A stretch of DNA of 64,000 nt from Diplosphaera chodatii (lineage: Eukaryota; Chlorophyta; Trebouxiophyceae; Prasiolales; Stichococcaceae): the NCBI GenBank assembly GCA_032358165.1, contig JAALGY010000016.1, positions 558,001-622,000 on the forward strand, read 5' to 3'. A program made the translations under genes and the position numbers. Position 1 is the first letter of the stretch, and each line of letters opens with the position of its first letter. Positions 35,658-47,034 of this stretch are shown in pieces. The notes beneath the pieces are model-generated. The model made no database searches and was not told the origin of the DNA. It saw only the letters and a list, made by a program, of their open reading frames with translations.

Positions 35658-38600
35658 ATGGCACGCTCCCTGCTCGTGTGGGGTCTTGACACCAAGGATT
35701 GGAGCCAAGAAGAGGATGTCATCACTCAACATGGTGAGCCTCTGATTCATTTTGCAGTGAGCATTGAGGCGAAGCACCCAGGTGTGTATGCATCGCGGTT
35801 TACTGGTGACCTTGGTCTTGATGGAAATTAAACACTTGGTTTGCAGGTTGCAATGGAGATATGAAATTTCAGGAAGAGGGCGGCGCGGCATGGTGCGCAG
35901 CGTGCTTCCCATCCCTGGACGCCGCTGAAGCCTGCGCGGCCAGCCTGCAGGGTGCGCTCTCGTGTGCAAAGCTGCCCTGACACTGTTCTCATTTGCCCAT
36001 CAGTTTAGGCAAGATTGGCTGGTGTCCTGCTTGCACAGAGCGCTTCAGCCACGTCCGGGTGTGCGTGGAGCCAGACTGGCAGGCGTTCAGCACCAGCAAG
36101 GCAACTGCTGCAGCGGATCTGATCCTGCTGGCTGAGCGGCTAGGCCGAGAACAAGCCCATGTGCTGCCACAGCAAGAGGCAGTGTGCCTGGCACGGGGCG
36201 CGGCTGCCATACTGGCTGCAGTGGACGCTGTTGGCGGGGCGGCTGCTCTACAGCAGGCAGACCATGTTGCGGCAGAATGCCTGTGCCACGGCCTGGTGCA
36301 GGCCGTGGTTGACCCCCGCCGCCGCTGGCTGCCCAGCGACATCTGCAGCCATGTGGAGCAGGCCTTCGCGGTGGCCGGCCCAGAGACCCTGCGTGCTGCC
36401 GCTGGAGACCTGCGCAAGGGCGTGCCCGGCGCACCGCAGCGGGTTTATACTGGCGGGCGGCTGACACAGGCCTTCCTGCAGACGTCCAGACACGAAGAGT
36501 GGTTACAATCGGAAAGGCCCACGAAGCAGCTGGTGAAAGCAGTCTCTACTCACGCTCAGGCGGGTCTTCATGGCTGATGTAGCTTTGCAGGAACATTGCT
36601 GCAAGCCTGACTGCTGCTCAACAGCTGTGGCCTACGAATGCCTTTCGGCCATGCTCCCACACTACCCACAGCCGCCACAGGACTGCAACACTGTAGATCT
36701 GTGTCATGCGTGTGGCTATGTTACCTTCCTCTGAGCTTGCAGCTGCTAACCTGCAGGTGACGGCGCTGCGGTGCGCCAAGGCCCTGCGCACGGTTTCCAA
36801 TGCGCTTGCAGCATGGTCAGATGCTGTCGGCAGACTTATCCAGCAGCAGCAGTCAGCAGGTGGCATGCAGCAGCCCGACCAGCTGATGGCGACAGCCTCT
36901 GAGCTTCATGAGTCCAGTGTCTGGCTGCTAGCAGCAGCACGCTGCCTGCTGCAATGCCTGTGGGAGCCCACATTGTGCCACGATAAGGGGCGGCTGTCAG
37001 ACACTGCGGGGCACCTGGCTCAGCAGGTGCAGCCTCACAACAGTGCACAGTACTCATTCGTGTTACTGCTGGCCCATTCGGCCTGCAGGCGCTGGGCTGC
37101 ATGGTTTGCTCAGTACATAGACAGTTGGGGGGACGAAGGTCCTGTTGTGCACGGACAGCTCCTGTTTGTGGTCATCACCGTCATTGAATCAGGGTCAAGT
37201 TGACCCCATGAGCCTTATCCGCAGGCAGGGGGCAATCCTGGACGAGTGGCTTACGGTCACCTACCCTTGCTCAAATCTGCAGGTTGTTGCCTGCGCGCGC
37301 CTGGATGAGCTTGCAGTTGCAGCGGGGCTGTGGTCTCTGGAGTCCAGCGGCTCGTCAGCAGTTGCCTGTATGCAACAGCTGCTCACCACCCTGGGAACTG
37401 TGCCACACAGCATGGGTGAGCTGCGAGTGTACTGGTGAAGCCTGCAGAGTGATTTACAATGGCGCAAGAGACACTGAAATAAGGCTTATTATGGACTTGC
37501 TGACGCTGGCTTCGATGCCCTTCAGATAGCGTCATTTGAGTTGCAGCTGCCTTGTGAGCTTCCAGAAGAGCTGAAGCAAATCCAGCCGATATCCTTTCAG
37601 ACCGCTAATCCAGCCGAAATCCCTTAAAATTGCTATCTCAGTACTGACTGCCTGGGTAGCCATGCTGGTTGTGGTTGCAACATGCCATGTGTTCCTTTCA
37701 ATCTGCATCAGCAGCTAACCTGTTGGTTTTGCACTGTGCAGACGAGGCAGCCCGCGCTGATCAGGGTTTGCCACTGCTGTTTGCTGACGTGACGAAGGCC
37801 CTTTCGTCTGCGCTGGACCGCCTCACAGCCCCGCGGCACCTGGAGCTGCTGCTGTACCTGCTGCTTCTGGCACGGAACACCCTTTCAAGTGCGTGCTGCA
37901 TGATGTGCGGCATCCCTGGCTTCCAGCATTTGCCTGGCACCATTGACAGATACATGAGCGGAGGTGTAGCAGAATGGCATAGGCAAAGCCGCACCCACAT
38001 TTTCCCGCAGATAGCATCGGGAGGAAGAATGCCTGCGCCCTGATGCCGCAGCTGGTTCGAGTGCAGCAGCTGGCTACCACCTGGCTCGGTCTTCCTCCGC
38101 ATGAGCAGCCATCCATTCGTATGGATGAGGGCACGCCTTCAGCGGTCAGTCAGCTCTCATTTGCCGATCAGGTGTGGTGCATTCTGCATTGCTGTGCGTC
38201 TCTCGGCAACTCTTGCAAGACAGCCAGCTGTCAGCATAACTGCCTTCGATGAAGGGCTGCTCATGCTGCTCTGTAACGGTAATGGTTTGGAGCCCTGATA
38301 GCTCGAATGCTCTCTATGATGGCGACAAATGCTAGAAATAACATTGGCACAGCTTCTGATGGTAACCCTTGCCTGTTGTGTTTGGCTGCAGCTGGCCTTA
38401 CTAACGGACATCAATACCTATGAGCTGGCTGCAGCTGTCAGAGTGAGTGGCACTACATACCTGTGCATTAGCAGGCAGTCCCTGGGCCGGTATGCCCGAA
38501 GTGAGGTCACGCGATAGTACAGCATTCACTTGTGCACTGCAGTGCGTAACCAGCAGCCGCGCCGGTACCGGTGCTAACATCGGCACTGAATGCATTTTTG

Positions 38601-40837
38601 AATATGGGGCGGTTGATGCGCTTGCTAGAGCGCTACAGGTCGTCGTCCTGTCTTGGCTCCTATACTTGACACACGGTCATAGTCTTGAATCTGCTGTTGG
38701 TGATGCCGTCACAGTCACGCAAGGCCTCTGCATATACATACACGGCATGTGCGTGCGTGCCAAGCACCACAGGGAGCAGGCAGCATGATGCAGGTGGTTG
38801 CACTTTGCAGGTGGACCCGTGCAGAAACATTGGGAGCGCTGCCGTCCGCCTGGCAGGGATGCATGTAGACGCCAGCTGCTGCCTTGCTCCTGGACTGTTC
38901 CAAGCTGCATGGGCACTGAAGAAAGCCGCACAGGTGCCACAGCATGACTGCTGCCACTGCCAGCATTTGCTTCCAGCCTGCACTGCCTGACACGGGACAC
39001 TCTGCCGGCAAGTCTGTTTCATGCACATGTGCATGTGCTGCAACGGGAGCTTTGGCAGGCATAATGTGCGGGGGTAATGCCCTGGCACCATACATGTGGT
39101 ATGACAATCTGGTTGCACATTTGCAAACTGCAGGCTGCCAGTGTTGCGGCTGCTGCCGGCAAACCCTGGGCAGGGGCTGCTGTCGCAACGCTGGTGCGTG
39201 GCGGCCTCGGCAGCCTTCAGCTTGCTCATGCAGAGGCTGCAGCGCAGGAGGCTCTGCCCGACTCGGCACTTGGCACTGTGCAACCAGATCCCGGCAGGCC
39301 ACAAACCACACAGTGCTGGGCTGCCGAGATCCTGATGGGCGTCACACCTGGGTTGACGCCGGATGTATGTTGCACCCTGGCCAAGCAAGGCCTGGTGGGA
39401 CACCTGCTGGAGGTGGGCTTACCCAGGGGATTGCTGTATTGTTTGCTGCTGCATGCCACCCTACAAAGCTGGTGGCAATGACAGCCTTGACCCTGTGCTG
39501 CATCCTGTTGGACTCATGGGAAGTCCTGCATTCATAATCCGGTACTATTGGCACTCTGAGGACACCCAGGTGTTGCAGACGGCTGTCTGCAGCTTGAACG
39601 GTTCAGGGTTTCTTATGCTCCATGTGCAGGCACTGCCTTGGCGAGTCATTCCTTCAGAGCCAGTATCCAGTGCTGAACATTGGCAAGCACCCGCGCTCGG
39701 CACAACAACTGTGGTGGATATGCTGGCAGCAGTCCTGAGAGCTGACCCGGCAGCACGTGCCACTGTGCTGCAGAATGGCAGCTGGGATGCAGCAGTGCAG
39801 GCCATCAGGTGGCGTCCAGCCCTGAATAGCAGCTCTATTCTGTTGCTATTGTGCACATCCAGATGAAGCATGCAGGTATTCACTGGGAAATTGGATGAAA
39901 ATGTCGATGGACAGATGTGGTGCCCGTGCACATGATGTAGGGACCTGGAGCCGCCCCTGCAGCATGCTGCAGGGTGGCCTGAAGAGCGGGAGGCGCTGCT
40001 GAGAAAGGTGTCGGCTGCACTCCGCGGCAGTGGCGACGGTGACAGCCCAGGAATGGCCGCAGGACCTGACGCTGTTGCTGCAGCAGAGCGCGCCATGCAG
40101 GAGCTGCTGGTGAGCTGTGCAGCTGCATCCACCCGACCGTACCCTGCCACCCTGCATCTGCTAAGGTTGCAGCTACTGGGTAGCACAAGCACGCAGATGT
40201 CTGGCATGCATGGGGCATGGGCATGAGGGTTCGTGTGGACTCTTCAGCGCCAATGCCAGCTTGCAGCATGTCCAGTCATTTGACATGTTGTCAATGCACG
40301 TAGGCGGATCAGCAGCCTGAGGAAGCCTCAGGCCAGCGGAGCAAGGCAGCCACCAAGCGCGCCCGCAGGAAAGCAGCCAAGCAGGGGGCAGCCGTCATGA
40401 AACCCACTGCACAGGTCGACATCAAGGCAGCACACCCACATCGCATATGCAGCACGTCAGTGCCAAGCACCCCACCCACGGCCCCAGTTCGCAAGAGACA
40501 GGCGACAGCGTTATGCAGCACGGCCACTGGGTCAGCGGCTTTAGATGTGCCTCAGCAGCAGTCGGCCACAGAGTGTCCGGCAACAAAGTCAACCTGGTGG
40601 CGCTGCCCGCTGAGCGGCAGAACCATGCGGGACCCGGTGCTGTTTGGCAGTGAAGGTCACAGCTTCGAGCGTGCTGCCCTGGAGGAGTGGCTGGCGGCAC
40701 ACCCTGGGGTGGACCCCATCAGTGGCCAACCAGTGCCGCCGGGGGCATGCAATGTGCTGCCGAACCATGCCCTGCGCAATATGATCCATGCCAGCAACAA
40801 TAGCGTGGTTGGCAACTGTGTGAGGTGGCAATTATGA
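35658..40837 (+). CDS. U-box family copy 8: fully intact reference gene, probable E3 ubiquitin ligase
   Basis: Exons: 35658-35733, 35847-35951, 36039-36532, 36757-37026, 37283-37415, 37742-37888, 38011-38171, 38392-38442, 38543-38638, 38811-38933, 39134-39412, 39630-39808, 39941-40109, 40304-40837. The total is 2817 bp, 938 aa, with all phases closed and no stop. The start ATG in GAGCCATGGC gives MARSLLVWGLDTKDWSQEED. Residues 1-60 look like an RRM (strand LLVWGL, helix, then AAWCAACFPSLDAAEACAAS). Residues 61-760 are Ala/Leu-rich helices resembling ARM/HEAT arrays. KAATKRARRKAAK near 775-787 is NLS-like. The U-box is at about 859-925 (WWRCPLSGRTMRDPVLFGSE, GHSFERAALEEWLAAHPGVD, LPNHALRNMIHAS). 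The C-terminal place of the U-box differs from plant PUB-ARM proteins. Substrate unknown. Confidence 0.9.
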
Positions 40838-40847
40838 TTGTCGGCAG

Positions 40848-41008
40848 CAGCGGCCCTGGAGGAGTGGCGAGCGGGCAACCCTGGCGTGAATCCGCTCATG
40901 TGGCAGCTGTCGCCGCCAGGGGCAGGCCATATGTTGCTGATCAGCCACGCCCTGCGCAACATGATCCATCAGCTGAATATGTGCTGGGCCGCTGACTCCT
41001 GTGCATGA
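40848..41008 (+). pseudogene. Orphan U-box C-terminal fragment behind copy 8
   Basis: Ten bases after the stop of copy 8 a second U-box half begins: AALEEWRAGNPGVNPLMWQL, then SPPGAGHMLLISHALRNMIH and QLNMCWAADSCA with a stop at 41006-41008. It lacks the CPLSG, MRDPV and GHSFER parts. Because it follows the stop of copy 8 and its last residues (MIHQLNM) resemble other copies more than copy 8, it looks like debris of unequal exchange or of a lost tandem copy. Confidence 0.75.
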
Positions 41009-41410
41009 CAACAAGACTTTTCCAGATATTCAGGATCGATGAAGTGTTCTGTGTTGATGACAATATCCGTACCAGACGGCTGCTTCCTGTAGTGATCTGT
41101 ATACGGCTTTGCAGTATGTAGTCCCATGCATGATGGTCTCCCGTCTGTACAGCACATGTCACGTGCACATGCAATTTGGGCACCTGACCTCGATACGTGC
41201 GGTTCCTGCACTTGTGTGCCTTTGCAGCACAAATTGAAAGCTGTGATATTGCCACCAAAGCATCCGTCAGAAGCTGGGTCGTCCTGCTAGTTGGATTACA
41301 TTGCCAAATTGCTGTAGCTCGGCATTGTTCGTGTGCTGCCAGCGTGTTGCCTCGGAAGTGCTGTGAGTGGATGTGGTGGACTACAAGCGAGCCAGCACTC
41401 GGTCCGAATC
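41009..41410. other. Upstream region of copy 9
   Basis: About 400 bp of non-coding sequence. The double-GGCGG element is not visible here. No TATA box or other signal can be supported. Confidence 0.4.
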
Positions 41411-44400
41411 ATGCAACGCCAGGCGGTCTTACGACATGGTGGGCAAGCCAATCAGCCATACCTCCTGGGTGTGGCACACACCCTGATCGTCTGGGGCCTC
41501 GACCTAGAAGACTGGATTCAAGAAGAGGACGTCATGATCAAGCATGGTGACCGTGGGTTATTGTGGCGGTAGAGAGCCCATGCAAGCGCAGGGGCACGCA
41601 TGCACCTGCCGCACATTGCCAAGCTGATGAATTTGTCCAGCGACTGTCATTCGCAGGACTCAGAGGCAAGACTAACGTTGAGCTCTATTGTCAAAAGAAC
41701 AAGACAGCATGTTGCGCGGTGCGCTTACCATCTTTGGCAGCCGCTGAAGCCTGTTCCGCAGATCTGCAGGGTACGTCTTCCCTCTCAGATGAAAAACACT
41801 GTTTGTCAGCGCAAGCAGCCAGGTCCGACAGACAAGTGTGCTGCATGGTTCTCATCGACTGGTTCACAAAGTGTTGGCATGCTGTTATGCATACAGAGCG
41901 GTTTGGACACCTGCGGGTGTGTGTGGAGCCGGATTGGCAGCCTTTTGGCAATGATGAGGCGACCGCCACAGCAGACCTGATTCGGCTGGGAGAGTGGCTG
42001 GGCTGCCGAGAGGAACAAAACGCTGTGCCGCCCCTCAAGGCGGTGTGCTTAGCTCGGCAAGCAGATGCTATACTGGCAGCAGTCGAGGTGGCCGGCGGGG
42101 CATGTGCACTTGCAGCGGCGGACCCAGCAGCGGCCACCTGCCTGTGCCACGGCCTCATGCAGGCTCCTGGCGAAGTAGTTTTCCAGGTGGAACAGGCATT
42201 CGCAACCCTGGGGCCGGACATCCTGCGGGCCACGGCTGCAGAGGTCCGCAGGGGCGTGCCTGGCTGCCTGCAGGGCGCCTCCGCTGCTGGGGGGCTGGCG
42301 AGCGCTTTCCTGCAGGACTACTGCAGCACTGACGGGATGCACGAGCAGCTCGAGAACCAGCTGGCGCTGCAGGATCAGGTTGCGTCCCTGCCTCAGGTGG
42401 GTTGACAAGCCTTGACGTGTGAACGATTGACAGCATGCTGTCGGATGCATCGAGCGTGCCTTCCCATCTCAGTTCTGCTGCACATGTCAGCCGCTGCCAC
42501 AGCTGGTGCATATGACTGCAGCCGCAGCTGTGTGCTTGTATCTAAGCTGTCTATCACCGAGCGCTGCATAGCAGTTGTATCTGGCCGCAGGCAATGGCAG
42601 CGGACTGCCTTGGAGCGCTGCGTGCAGTTGCAACCGCGCTTTCACAGTGGTGTACAGCTGCTGTCACGACAGCCCAGCAGCAGCAGACTGCTGGCGATTT
42701 GCAGCTAAACAGTGCACTGACTGAATCAGACTTTCAGCTGTGCGAGCCTGGCAAGTGCATGCCAGCGGCCGCAGCCGCCAGCCTGCTGCACTGCATGTGC
42801 GAGCAGAAGCTGTGGTACGTGCTTGATGAGAGCCTTGACGAGAGGCTGCTGGACACCCTGGGGCAGCTATATCGAAAGGTAATCTCTGCCTGTACGCACA
42901 TAAGCTGCTGGCCCGCCCCATCTCCTGCCATAGCTTGCATGCGTGCCTCTGCGCCCATGTACTCACATTGTCATCTGGGCGGTGGGCGATCCTGCAGGAA
43001 CAGGATCAGAGCTGCACTGGCACCATGCGAGCTTTGAACTTAGGTCGGTGCTGATTGAGCCAGGCATGGCTCACGACGATCTGCACTTGCCGCTTTGCAG
43101 GCTGTTGTTGCCATGCAGCTCGAGGAGCGACAAATGGCTGCAGAGGGCCACGGCATCCTGATCTTACTGGCACCTCAGCCACGCACTGTTTGGGGATGCT
43201 GCATATCAACATTCTCATCATCTCGACTATGGGTGCGTTGATGTGTATGTGTGAATGGCAAGCACCAGCATCTGTATAACCCTGTATGCTGCTGTACACG
43301 CTGTCTGCTGATCGCTATGCTAGCAACAGCCTTTGCAGGCTGCATGAAACGACGTGCCAATTGAAACACCAGCATCGACACCGAACTGCAACTGACTTGG
43401 TAGACCACATGCCGCAAACGCAGTGATGTACTTAGTGTTGCACCATGCAGACCCGAATGCCAACGCTGCTGTGTGGATGCCAGCGCTGCATGCAGCCATT
43501 ACGAAGGCCCTGTGCACGGTTCTTGATCATCTTGCAGCCCCGCGGCACCTCGGACTGCTGATAAACCTGTCGATGGACACACACTTCACAGCGTCAGGTG
43601 CGCAGTTGCCTCAGCTATCATGAACTGCACCTGTATGTGTCACTCACACTTGGAGTGCGCCGTGAACCGTTGGCTGCAACACCTGATTCAAGGTTGATTC
43701 TTTTATGCTGCACAGCTGGCAAGAGCATGGCTGCAATATTTAGTCGTTGACTGGCTGCATTGCAGAGCGCCCCTGCTGCTGGAAGGAAAGCAGCAAACTG
43801 ATGTTGCAGCTGGCCCGAATACAGCAACTGACTGTCACATGGCTCAGCAATCCTCCGCAGCAGGGTCTACCATTCGGCCCAATGGCAGAGGGCCAACCTG
43901 CGATCCTGGAGTTCCTCCCGTTCAGCGATCAGGTGCATACGCTCCACTGTACCAGCGCCTGCACAGCGGCGCTGGCAGTGTGTGAGGCTGCGCTGCGGAC
44001 AATGAAGTTGCTGTTGATATGTACTTATTTGGCGTAAAACTGGCGCCAGGCTTATTTTTGAACGCCTTCTGGTATTTGTTTGAGATGTTATCAATGGGTG
44101 CAGTTGGCCTTGCTGAGAGACACAAATGCAATGCAGTTGGCGGCAGCTGTGACTGTGAGTCCCCTCATACATGCTGCCTGTTCACCTCCTTGCTTCCCTG
44201 TCCTTCGGTGCAGTTGCATCTGATATCGCAACATTTGTCAGGGCCTGATCAAGGGGCAGCTGTGCATGCTGCAGCGCGTGCTCAACAGCAACACCAGAGA
44301 CGCTTCTGGCACGATAAAGCTCGACTGCGTCTTCACCTCTGGGGCGGTGGACGCTCTCGCATCGGCTCTTCAGGTGGGGCTGTTCCCCTTGCGCCCTTTG

Positions 44401-46559
44401 GCTGATATCCGCCGCGCCAACCATGAATGCCTGTACCGCGTGAAAATGACACGGTGCTGCCCTATATTATATAACATCAGCACAGTTGCAATGTCATGGG
44501 CAGCTTTGCGCAGGTTGCGCCCTGCAAGAATGTACGAGGCGTGTGCGGCGAGCTGGGGCAGCGTGACACCGACAGCTGCCTTGCCCCAGGGCTGTTCCAT
44601 GCTGCGTTTGCCCTGTTCAGAGTCACTCCGGTGAGAATCGGCCTGGTCTGGATGCTCGTTTTGAAACGAAGACCTCCTTCTACTTGTGCTGCACGCGCAT
44701 GAGCAATCCCTCAGCCAGCACAAGCTGGGTGGGTGTGCACTTGCGTCCATGGGCACTGGCGTCACGAGGTGGCAGTTACTACTAGGCGCCACCCCGTAAA
44801 TCCACCGGCTGACGGTCGCTTTGCAACCTGCAGTATGCCACCAGTGCGGCCACCGCAGGCAAGCCATGGGCAGGCGATGCCATGGCAGCGCTCGTCCAGG
44901 GCAGCCTCGGTGGCCTCCAGCTGGCGCATGCAGAGTCGGCAGCGCAGCTGGCTGTGACCCGCGCCGCACCTGCAAACGCGCAGATTGATGCACGCAAGCC
45001 TGCCAAGACACGGTTGTTGGCAGCCAACATCCTGACGGGCATCGCACAGGGCTTGACGTCGCCTGTGGCGCGCACCCTTGCCAAGCGGGGCCTGGTGGAC
45101 CCCCTTCTGCAGGTGGGGCTTGAAACGATGGCTATGCTGACTTGCCTCACTGCAGATGCAAGCTGCCACCATACGGCTGCTGGACATTGCTGTTACTGCA
45201 AGCTTCCTTGCTGTCAGAGACACCCAAGCTGTAAATGTCCAGCTGCTGGGGTTGTGCATGTGGTCCTTGGGTGCGACTGACAGCACAGAGCACTCAGATC
45301 CAAGTGGTCGCAACATGTGGCTTATCCAATTGTGACGGCGCAGGCGCTGCCATGGCAAACAACTTCGTCAGAGATGGAAGTCGACCTCGAGACCGACGTC
45401 GCGTCATACCACACCAGTGTGCTGGCAACCAGGGGGATCGCCAGGATCCTGGAAGCGGCGCTGGCTGCTGATGCGGCTGCGGGGACCGCTGTATTGAGGG
45501 ATGGCAGCTGGGATGCGGCAATGCAGCGCATTAGGTGGCGCCTGACTGTATAACGTCTGCTATTGTCTGCTCTCGTCTGCAACCCTGATCGCAGCATACT
45601 TAGGCAGTTGTCCGTGGCTCTGCACCCACATGCCTGAAGACGTGGGCCCATCGCTTCATGTGCAGGGACGTCCAGCCGCCACCAGGGCTGATGTCAGACT
45701 GGCCGGGGCAGCGGGAGGCGCTGCGGCGCAGGGTGTCGGCTGCGGTGGCAGGCAGCCACGGGCGTGACCACCCCTCGCAAAGCGGCGGCACTCCAGCTGC
45801 AGATGCGGACGCTGTCGCAGCAGCAGAGCGCGCCATGCAGGAGCTGCTGGTACGCTCTGAAGTGGCTCCACAGGAGACACTGCCTTTCCGAACACGTTGA
45901 TGTTGTGACAGCTGCTTGACTCAATCACACATGCAGAGCATTGTGTGACAATGATTCAAGAGTGTCGGTCGACTTTTGGTACTGCAGCAAGTCTAGGACT
46001 GCGGGAAGTATTCAGAGGAATTGGACGATGCTTGCAGGCGGAGGAGCAGCCTGCTGAAACCCCGAGCCAGCGCAGCAAGGCAGCCAGCAAGCGCGCCCGC
46101 AAGAAGGCGGCCAGGCAGCAGCAGGCCGTTGCTGCTGCCTGCGATGGGGTTCGGACCGACACTGCTGCCCACTCTGCCGCAGTCAGCTCGAGCAATGCAG
46201 CAGTGATGAGCCTCGACATCACGGCGTCAGCAGATGCTCATCGTCAAGAGGCAGTTGCAGTGGTGCAGGCAGCAGCAAGCAGCACATCTGAAGGCCCAGC
46301 TGTACAGCAGGCGGCGTCTGCTGACCACCCTGCCACAAAGTCAGATTGGTGGCGCTGCCCGCTGAGCGGCAGAACCATGCGGGACCCGGTGCTGTTTGCC
46401 AGCGATGGCCACAGCTTCGAGCGGGATGCCCTGGAGGAGTGGCTGGCGGCCAACCCTGGAGTGCACCCGCTCAGTAGGCAGCATTTATCGCAAGAGGCAG
46501 GCACTGTGCTGCCGAACCATGCCCTGCGCAGCATGATCCAGCAGCTGCAGCCAGCCTGA
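41411..46559 (+). CDS. U-box family copy 9: C-terminal U-box protein with a frameshift in exon 5
   Basis: Exons: 41411-41546, 41657-41770, 41897-42396, 42591-42878, 43101-43232, 43451-43597, 43766-43932, 44104-44154, 44275-44373, 44514-44630, 44834-45112, 45344-45534, 45666-45849, 46038-46559. The first in-frame ATG (41411) adds about 20 residues before AHTLIVWGLDLEDWIQEEDV. Exon 5 is 132 bp where phase requires 3n+1: VVAMQLEERQMAAEGHG and LGMLHINILIISTMG lie in different frames, so about one base is missing between 43150 and 43180. The unshifted frame would stop early in exon 6. Exon 14 has KAASKRARKKAARQQQ and an intact U-box (WWRCPLSGRTMRDPVLFASD, GHSFERDALEEWLAANPGVH, LPNHALRSMIQQLQPA). 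If corrected the protein has about 975 residues. Confidence 0.77.
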
Positions 46560-47034
46560 GTCCATCCGGAATCGAGGATCAACGCCCAATGGTGCAGCTG
46601 AGAGTTGCAACCCGCTGCTATGTTTTGATTGGCGACTGCCCGGCATCGCGAGCAAGCAACCACCCCTTGGTTGCAACATGATGGGTGCATGGTCGTTGTA
46701 TTCGTGCCGCTTCCAGCAGCCAACATGCCATCGGCCGCTCAGTGTCCTGAATAGTCACGAAAACGAGTGGCAGGCCAGCCTGATTGCAGTGAACTCTGCA
46801 GCTGGCTTGTGTCAGGTATTGGCGGGTTGTTCGGCGGTCGCACCTTAAGCCCAGTCGAGGTAACCATACCGTGGATATTCCACCCCTAGGAATGAGCCTC
46901 GAGCACGTGTACGTGCACTGACGACTTCTAAGCGGGTTCTAGAACCAGCAACCTGGCTTTGCTGCTGAAGTTGCGGTAGTCAAGTCCACGCGTGGAACAG
47001 CAGCTCTACGTACGAGCATAAGACGTCCAGGGAG
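46560..47034. other. Upstream region of copy 10
   Basis: Non-coding spacer of 475 bp holding the GGCGG element at 46821-46837, preceded by GCAGCTGGCTTGTGT. No other supported feature. Confidence 0.5.
46821..46837 (+). promoter_or_regulatory. Conserved double-GGCGG upstream element, copy 10
   Basis: Reads GGCGGGTTGTTCGGCGG, preceded by GTATT, 198 bp before the ATG of copy 10. ATTGGCGGG is the version closest to a classical E2F-type half-site. Confidence 0.5.
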
